NCBI GenBank assembly: GCA_002503045.1
Contig: DAQW01000121.1
Coordinates: 1-20,443, forward strand
From: Euryarchaeota archaeon UBA39
GTDB lineage: Archaea > Thermoplasmatota > Poseidoniia > Poseidoniales > Thalassarchaeaceae
Reading direction: 5' to 3'
DNA: 20,443 nt
Positions 16,201-20,443 of this stretch are shown in pieces (within the stretch, counting starts at the first letter, position 1; every line of letters begins with the position of its first letter). The notes beneath the pieces were generated by a model. It was not told where the DNA came from and searched no databases. It was given only the letters and a program-made list of their open reading frames with translations. The position numbers were made by a program, and so were the translations under genes.

Positions 16201-19200
16201 GATGGAGGGCTGAATCGGGTGATTGGAAGATGTTCAGTATTGATTGGCCAACTGGTTATACAGAAAATGGAACAGCACTCATAGATGTTGATTGGGACGA
16301 TAATATCTACACTGATATCGATGTTCATTGGATGTCTGAGACGTTCCATCCTTACAGTTTCACCAATCCGCAAGCATACGGTTCTCGAACAATGAGGATG
16401 GAATCTAGTTCTACTAACAAACATTCGGGCAGTGGAATATATACTTATGAGACAAATACGGGTTCTTCTAATGAATTCCTCACAGCATCTTCCAGTCAGG
16501 GAATAAAGCAAGTGATGTTACACTCTGCAATGCACGGAGTAGGAACAAACGATAATCCGATTTCTATTGATGTAGGAATTATTGCTCCATTGGATGGAGG
16601 ATTTGGTTGTACTATAGAAGATTGGAGGTATGCAGACCGAAATGAATCAGTACGATTGGGATCAACAATGGATATTGATATTATTTCGGCTGAAGCAGTT
16701 GGTTGGAGCCAGCCAACTCTATTGAGTGGACAAACAGTTTCACAAGATATTGCTGATGATCACACATCAGCATCATACATACATTCGTTTTCTGTGAATG
16801 AACTTTCTGAAATGACTATTTCAACTACAAGTTTTGATATTCCAGATTTAGATTTGTATATCGGTCGTGATTTAAATGGAAATGGAATCATGGATTTTGG
16901 AAATGAGGAAAGAGCTAGTTCAGGTGAATTCAATTCTGATGAATCTGTATTTATTGATAATCCTCAAGATGGATTATGGTTTGTTGTAGTTCATGGATTT
17001 AATGTAGGAAACGGAAATGGTACTTTTCAGTTGAAAATTGATACAGTTTCTAGTGGAATCGGAACTAATTCTGGACTTAATGTTGAGAATATATCTGCAT
17101 TAAATGAATCTAATATTCTTAGTGAATGGCCTAATGGTTCAAACGAATTCAATGGAGAGATACCCACTTCTGCATGGGTTCTCAATTTGTCAATGAATAG
17201 ACCTAGTGAATCAGGTATTTGGTCCGGAACCATAGATTTGACGTTAGAGGGTGGTGCAGAAATTCGTCTTAAATACATATATAATTTAATTGAACATCCT
17301 CCTGATATACAGTTTACATTCCCTCATAATGGAACAATTACTAACATTACGAAAGATATTGGTCTATATGTTGTTGATACTGATTTAGGTTTCAATCTTA
17401 CAGGATTAAATTGGACTCAAAATGGAGTTTCGGAATTGATGAATGTCACTGTAGATGTTCAAAATCTCAATGGTTCATTTTCAAATCGAACTATGGAATG
17501 GTATCATTTGAATAATCAAGATGTTAATCTCTCACAACAAGCACATTACGATTTGATGAACGATACTCTGCGTGAGGTTTGGATAAATGCTACCATGTCT
17601 TCTATTGAAGGATGGCATTTCCACGATGTATCGATATTAGATCATGGTAATTTATGGAATGCCACGAGTCTAGCAATTGAGTATGATATTACATCTCCAG
17701 TAATTGGATTGGGTAATTGGCGTTCAATCTCAAATGAATCATTTATTGGTGATATGAGATTGATTACTGAACCTGGTGTTGAAGTTTGGATTAATGGAAC
17801 TCCTTTGGAGCTTGATTCTACAGGTTCTACCTTACTTTCATTGGAATTAATGCCATCTCATTGGGTTCGTACATCATCTGGTGGATTAGATTGGATAGAT
17901 ATGAACCGATTTGAGATTATAGTTCGAGACTCTGCGGGTAATTGGAATACTAAAAAGTTCCAAATTCCCTACGATCCATTCCCTCCTGGAAGTGATGGAC
18001 AATTAAGAGATGAAATTGTTCTTGATGGTTTGTATTCTACTGAACCATTCGGACTCAATAAAATTACTAAAGAACAGATGTTCTTGGGCGTAAATGCTAC
18101 ACGTGGAGACATTGAAATTTTAGTTCCTTTCGATTCTAAAACAATTTGTCTTAGATTAATTGAGCCCTTTGGCAATGATGTTTCCAGAAATTGTGTATCG
18201 CTTCCGAATCCTCCACCATGGATTGGGTGGGATGCCGAAGGTTGGTCAGAAGATGGAGTTGATTTAGGACTAAATGAACAAAGACAGTTAGGATTTGATG
18301 TAGATTGGTCCAATTATTCTGATGGACTTTATTCAATTAATGTTGAAGTAGAAGATTGGGCAGGTCATATGGGTAACACTACATTTTTGATGGATGTAGA
18401 TCGACAATCTCCAATCATTCAATGGGTAGGTTTCAATGAAATTGTTGAAAGGACAGAAATTGTATTATCTTCCTCCTTTGGTGAATGGTCAAATCATTCA
18501 ATTTTCTTGAATGGAAAATTGATTGAAAATGGTCAAGGATCCTCTTTTACAGGTGAAATTATACTAAATCGTACAGGTGTACATATTGTATGTATTGAAG
18601 CAATTGATCGAACAGATGCTACCGAGCATCCTAATATTGCTCACGATTGTCGTGAAATTTTACTTAATCCTGTGGCATTTACTCCTGTTGTTGACGCACA
18701 ATGGAATGGAAGTAGAGTTTCAACTCCTGTCGTATCATTTAGTGTCGCTAGAGGATGGGGTCAAAATGCTTCTTGGGTCCACTTAGATTCAAATGAAACC
18801 ATTGTTCAGAATCTGTCTCAATGGAATTCTATTGACCATCTTGGGGGCATGATACCAGTTTCAGTTGATGTTGAATTGTTTGAAGGAGTGAATGAATTAC
18901 GATTGATGGTGGAAGCAGTTGAGAAAATTTATGTCTTTGAATTGTCAGTTGAATTAGATACTACTCCTCCAATACTAAACATTATTACTCCAAATAATGG
19001 TAAATATTCCAATCCTAAGGTTAGATTTGAAGGAACGTGTGAGCCAAATATGGAAGTTCGTATCGATTCTTCTTCATCGAATGTATCTGGTTTGTGTGAT
19101 GTCACTGGTAATTTTGATTTGACGATTCCCTTGGAGCGTATTGATGGGGAATATCCATTGGTATTCAGATCAGTCGATGATTTGGGTAATTTAGTAAGAG

Positions 19201-19709
19201 TGGATCGAATGGTTACATTAGATTTCACACCCCCAGAAGCGTTGCTTGGATGGTATGCCGCAGAATGTGAACCTCGCTCAGCTAGCAGAATAATTGTAGG
19301 AACAGATCAAACATCCTGTGATGTAATTGGCGAAGTAGCTGTAATCGATAGCGATTTAAAATCGTGGAAAATTAGTCTTTTATTGGACGGAACAGAGGTA
19401 TCTTCCAAAGTTGGAAATTCTTCGTGGAATGGCACGACTATTATCGAAGCTGAAAATGCATTTGAAGGGTCATGGACATTGAGTATTGAAATGCAAGATT
19501 TAGCAGGTAACAATCGTACTCTTTCTACTTCTATTGATCTTCAAGGAAGGGAAGCAACCTCTTCTGAACAATTATTTGCTTTAGGATCAATGTACAATAT
19601 TCTCGGAATATCTGTCATTCTCTTAACATCAATAATTTCATGGATTTCTATTAGAAAATCTACCGAAGAATATGAGTCTGATCTAGAAATCGAGATAACC
19701 GAGGATTGA
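13251..19709 (+). CDS. Giant membrane-anchored subtilisin-like (S8) protease with PPC and Ig-like domains
   Basis: This 2152-residue exported serine protease starts at GTG 13251. ATG 13281 is an alternative giving a cleaner signal peptide (MGVRIQALLLVFVLMIMPW). A propeptide-like region covers about 75-165. The catalytic triad is intact: D194 in VADSGID, H403 in NHGTLCAS and S593 in GTSLATP, with oxyanion N507 in ATGNGG. The Asp-His gap of 209 residues far exceeds that of ordinary subtilisins and holds calcium-loop motifs DLDRDG (319-324) and DLNEDG (342-347). More such motifs follow (DRDGDG 799-804; DLNGNG 1207-1212, the latter in a PPC-like domain at about 1165-1275). Several Ig/cadherin-like beta domains with TSPVI, QSPII and TTPPIL starts fill about 1480-2100. 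A C-terminal helix (2114-2134) and an acidic tail anchor it. About 55 N-X-S/T sequons suggest heavy glycosylation. It resembles pyrolysin-type archaeal subtilases and likely degrades extracellular protein. Confidence 0.93.
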   Translation: MKDDLFSWSNMGVRIQALLLVFVLMIMPWSALVPSTSSDSVIELENTIEVQSANYLPPWNPGNALIDPSFHNLNSDIVSVIVLTDRLLTLHEWQLEHGFLIAQSPSKGSDKLVEVFPSQGILEHRTVNLPGSIIPKLSGVPGVRAVFPDPGIPETSDFTVDVSPSSVRSGELHGATDVWDNGRNGSGVIVAVADSGIDFAHPDLNGTQARYNNVTSPYHDWPLMHDPMSILLWLRDAKAYPEDSGSWWSDTSDTDLDSNNDSELDGTGFKIGNIPVSISGVYHIGEHPDSKLISRAGGDVPVLVVDSTISGIYDTVYVDLDRDGNFSDEIPMSKGNETAGLDLNEDGLWDRSAGLIWWISDGIHGVPYGDIYAARNGYQNRIPGNGDMVLFMINDVNEGGGNHGTLCASAINAQAQVSNGKVLGMAPGSKTTAVANLYSYGSMLDSYRFISEGYDGNSSTDEQPHIGSFSFGYSGTHNDGADPNSMYLDWLTRVHSPTTTYFVATGNGGHGYGTTAAPGGAHGVISVGAFSSKTGESNGGTWGQSTSWSNRGPNSVSRLDPDIVAVGWSATGDRTLNERTNANDAHTVWGGTSLATPIAAGLGALIVQAWKDVHGTYPTSEQVRDIMMSTADDRGYDPLVQGAGWANVSRAVATIVGENGTMSVEPASWMTGIFDGAHRDANLNLIRPGENQTMSLTLSNPSATNVSVNLEPQIMVPMQHWAMNWNSTETGPNATWDGYQSDTPDILIPIHVSGDSNYTLPNATTLVRARAAMDGAGFDGNQNSESENRVYLRLWRWTDRDGDGMFHDDQNNNNFVDSGEWTEDSNEFAMLTEHVYASGQVEVRMGMPLEESDDGLLLAVWRENIRANQIDPLPIEIDWTAFGTVNDSWVNVSSNVIIPSNSSSQINVSIDVPSNADSGLRQHGIKLIWNSTTYNSSISEWMWPIITNVAYVGSFHSNPKPLDGNVTNQSLYEETWMQGAQRWGWRAESGDWKMFSIDWPTGYTENGTALIDVDWDDNIYTDIDVHWMSETFHPYSFTNPQAYGSRTMRMESSSTNKHSGSGIYTYETNTGSSNEFLTASSSQGIKQVMLHSAMHGVGTNDNPISIDVGIIAPLDGGFGCTIEDWRYADRNESVRLGSTMDIDIISAEAVGWSQPTLLSGQTVSQDIADDHTSASYIHSFSVNELSEMTISTTSFDIPDLDLYIGRDLNGNGIMDFGNEERASSGEFNSDESVFIDNPQDGLWFVVVHGFNVGNGNGTFQLKIDTVSSGIGTNSGLNVENISALNESNILSEWPNGSNEFNGEIPTSAWVLNLSMNRPSESGIWSGTIDLTLEGGAEIRLKYIYNLIEHPPDIQFTFPHNGTITNITKDIGLYVVDTDLGFNLTGLNWTQNGVSELMNVTVDVQNLNGSFSNRTMEWYHLNNQDVNLSQQAHYDLMNDTLREVWINATMSSIEGWHFHDVSILDHGNLWNATSLAIEYDITSPVIGLGNWRSISNESFIGDMRLITEPGVEVWINGTPLELDSTGSTLLSLELMPSHWVRTSSGGLDWIDMNRFEIIVRDSAGNWNTKKFQIPYDPFPPGSDGQLRDEIVLDGLYSTEPFGLNKITKEQMFLGVNATRGDIEILVPFDSKTICLRLIEPFGNDVSRNCVSLPNPPPWIGWDAEGWSEDGVDLGLNEQRQLGFDVDWSNYSDGLYSINVEVEDWAGHMGNTTFLMDVDRQSPIIQWVGFNEIVERTEIVLSSSFGEWSNHSIFLNGKLIENGQGSSFTGEIILNRTGVHIVCIEAIDRTDATEHPNIAHDCREILLNPVAFTPVVDAQWNGSRVSTPVVSFSVARGWGQNASWVHLDSNETIVQNLSQWNSIDHLGGMIPVSVDVELFEGVNELRLMVEAVEKIYVFELSVELDTTPPILNIITPNNGKYSNPKVRFEGTCEPNMEVRIDSSSSNVSGLCDVTGNFDLTIPLERIDGEYPLVFRSVDDLGNLVRVDRMVTLDFTPPEALLGWYAAECEPRSASRIIVGTDQTSCDVIGEVAVIDSDLKSWKISLLLDGTEVSSKVGNSSWNGTTIIEAENAFEGSWTLSIEMQDLAGNNRTLSTSIDLQGREATSSEQLFALGSMYNILGISVILLTSIISWISIRKSTEEYESDLEIEITED

Positions 19710-19735
19710 TGTTCCAGTTGCTCTGCCCCTATCTC

Positions 19736-20443
19736 ATGGACATCGAACATATTGCAGTCATTGGATCGGGACAAATGGGGAATGGAATTGCTCAAGTTGC
19801 TGCTTGTGCAGGGTATAATGTAACAATGGTAGACATTAAACAGGAATATGTAGATAAGGGGATGGAGACAATAACTCGTTCTCTCCAGAGACTAGTTTCC
19901 AAAGAAAGAATGTCTCAGGTAGATGCTGATCAAGCCGTTTCAAGAATTCAAACATCCACTGATTCTGTTTCTTGTGCAAATGCAGATCTTGTTGTCGAAG
20001 CAATTCCCGAAATCCCTGAACTCAAATTTTCAACATTCTCGCAACTTGATTCAATTTGTAAGGAATCAACAATACTGGCTACGAATACAAGTAGTATCAG
20101 TATTGATTCAATTGCAGCTAGTACAAATAGACCTCAAAATGTGATTGGTATGCATTTTATGAACCCAGTCCCCATCATGAAATTAGTTGAAGTTATCAAT
20201 GGTTCTGAGACATCAAATGAAGTAACATCTGCTGTACTTAAGGCAGCAGAAAAAATGGGAAAAACTCCTTTGATGTGTAATGATTCACCAGGTTTTGTAT
20301 CTAACAGGATTTTATGTCCTATGATCAACGAAGCAATTCTTACCGTTCAAGAAGGCGTTGCTGAACCCGAAGCAATTGATGGAATTATGAAACTTGGAAT
20401 GAACCATCCAATTGGTCCTCTGGCATTATCTGATTTGATAGGA
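19736..20443 (+). CDS. 3-hydroxyacyl-CoA (3-hydroxybutyryl-CoA) dehydrogenase, partial (C-terminus outside window)
   Basis: The frame is open from ATG 19736 to the right edge, giving 236 residues of a normal 280-300 residue enzyme or of a longer fusion. It oxidises L-3-hydroxyacyl-CoA with NAD+. The nucleotide-binding GSGQMGNGIAQ (10-20) and VDIK (32-35) start the Rossmann fold. LVVEAIPE (85-92) and ATNTSSISI (115-123) follow, then GMHFMNPVPIMKLVEV (138-153) with catalytic H140, and DSPGFVSNRI (183-192). NHPIGPLALSDLIG leads into the C-terminal dimer domain. An in-frame ATG at 19709 overlaps the protease stop and would add nine residues (MFQLLCPYL). The internal ATG beginning MDIEHIAVIG fits the family better. 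It could act after the acyl-CoA dehydrogenase in the same pathway, but it lies in a separate unit 26 bases behind the protease. Confidence 0.93.
   Translation, partial: MDIEHIAVIGSGQMGNGIAQVAACAGYNVTMVDIKQEYVDKGMETITRSLQRLVSKERMSQVDADQAVSRIQTSTDSVSCANADLVVEAIPEIPELKFSTFSQLDSICKESTILATNTSSISIDSIAASTNRPQNVIGMHFMNPVPIMKLVEVINGSETSNEVTSAVLKAAEKMGKTPLMCNDSPGFVSNRILCPMINEAILTVQEGVAEPEAIDGIMKLGMNHPIGPLALSDLIG

Noticed and set aside
16134..16511. Minus-strand 125-codon frame inside the giant protease gene
   Set aside because: It is antisense to a continuous coding frame with clear protein-level structure; it is rich in Arg, Ile, Cys and Ser, as expected for an antisense shadow.
13251..19709. Possible CRISPR or tandem DNA repeats in the long protease gene
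   Set aside because: The recurring features are protein-level (Ig-like domains, sequons, Dx[DN]xDG loops); no regularly spaced identical DNA repeats were seen.
1..20443. Mobile element, integrase, defence system or CRISPR array
   Set aside because: No transposase, integrase, tRNA-disrupting attachment repeat, nuclease cassette or repeat-spacer array was found; gene content is mainly core metabolism and surface proteins.

Overview
The window looks like a piece of a marine Thermoplasmatota (euryarchaeal) genome, most likely Candidatus Poseidoniales (Marine Group II). Four things suggest this. The Asp/Asn-type synthetase is the archaeal asparaginyl form. Both tRNAs lack an encoded CCA. Promoter-like TATA elements sit about 25 bases before start codons, as in leaderless archaeal transcripts. 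The gene set also pairs acyl-CoA oxidation genes with very large secreted, multidomain, N-glycosylation-sequon-rich surface proteins and a membrane-anchored subtilase. The DNA is AT-rich and densely packed, with no gene-free stretch above about 110 bases. The taxonomic assignment is inference; no marker phylogeny could be run.

Layout. 1-1637 (minus) is the N-terminal 545 residues of a secreted surface protein that leaves the window on the left. Divergent from it is a plus-strand block with ribose-5-phosphate isomerase A, tRNA-Lys(CUU) and asparaginyl-tRNA synthetase (1734-3943). It abuts, stop codon to stop codon, a minus-strand gene for a diverged DPM1/AglJ-like glycosyltransferase with a two-helix membrane module (3944-4780). 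Across a divergent intergenic region with a perfect inverted repeat, a second polyprenyl-phosphate-type GT2 glycosyltransferase begins. It heads a plus-strand run: GT2, a MerT-like small membrane protein, a CaiB/BaiF CoA-transferase, an ABC exporter half-transporter, an isovaleryl-CoA-dehydrogenase-like acyl-CoA dehydrogenase and a YfbR/HDDC2-like HD phosphohydrolase (4890-11054). The HD gene runs head-on into the 3' end of tRNA-Gln(UUG) on the minus strand.

The right half holds a minus-strand pair of unrecognised membrane genes: a 12-helix protein and a single-helix protein with an outside domain. From a shared palindromic TATA region a giant S8 protease of about 2150 residues is transcribed the other way. 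A 3-hydroxyacyl-CoA dehydrogenase follows it and is cut by the right edge.

How the genes fit together. CoA-transferase, acyl-CoA dehydrogenase and 3-hydroxyacyl-CoA dehydrogenase point to branched-chain or fatty acyl-CoA breakdown. The extracellular protease could supply the amino acids, but that link is inferred. The two glycosyltransferases could supply polyprenyl-phosphate sugars for N-glycosylation, and the protease carries about 55 N-X-S/T sequons counted by eye. The parts most worth a second look are the giant protease with its divergently transcribed membrane pair and the head-to-head glycosyltransferases.
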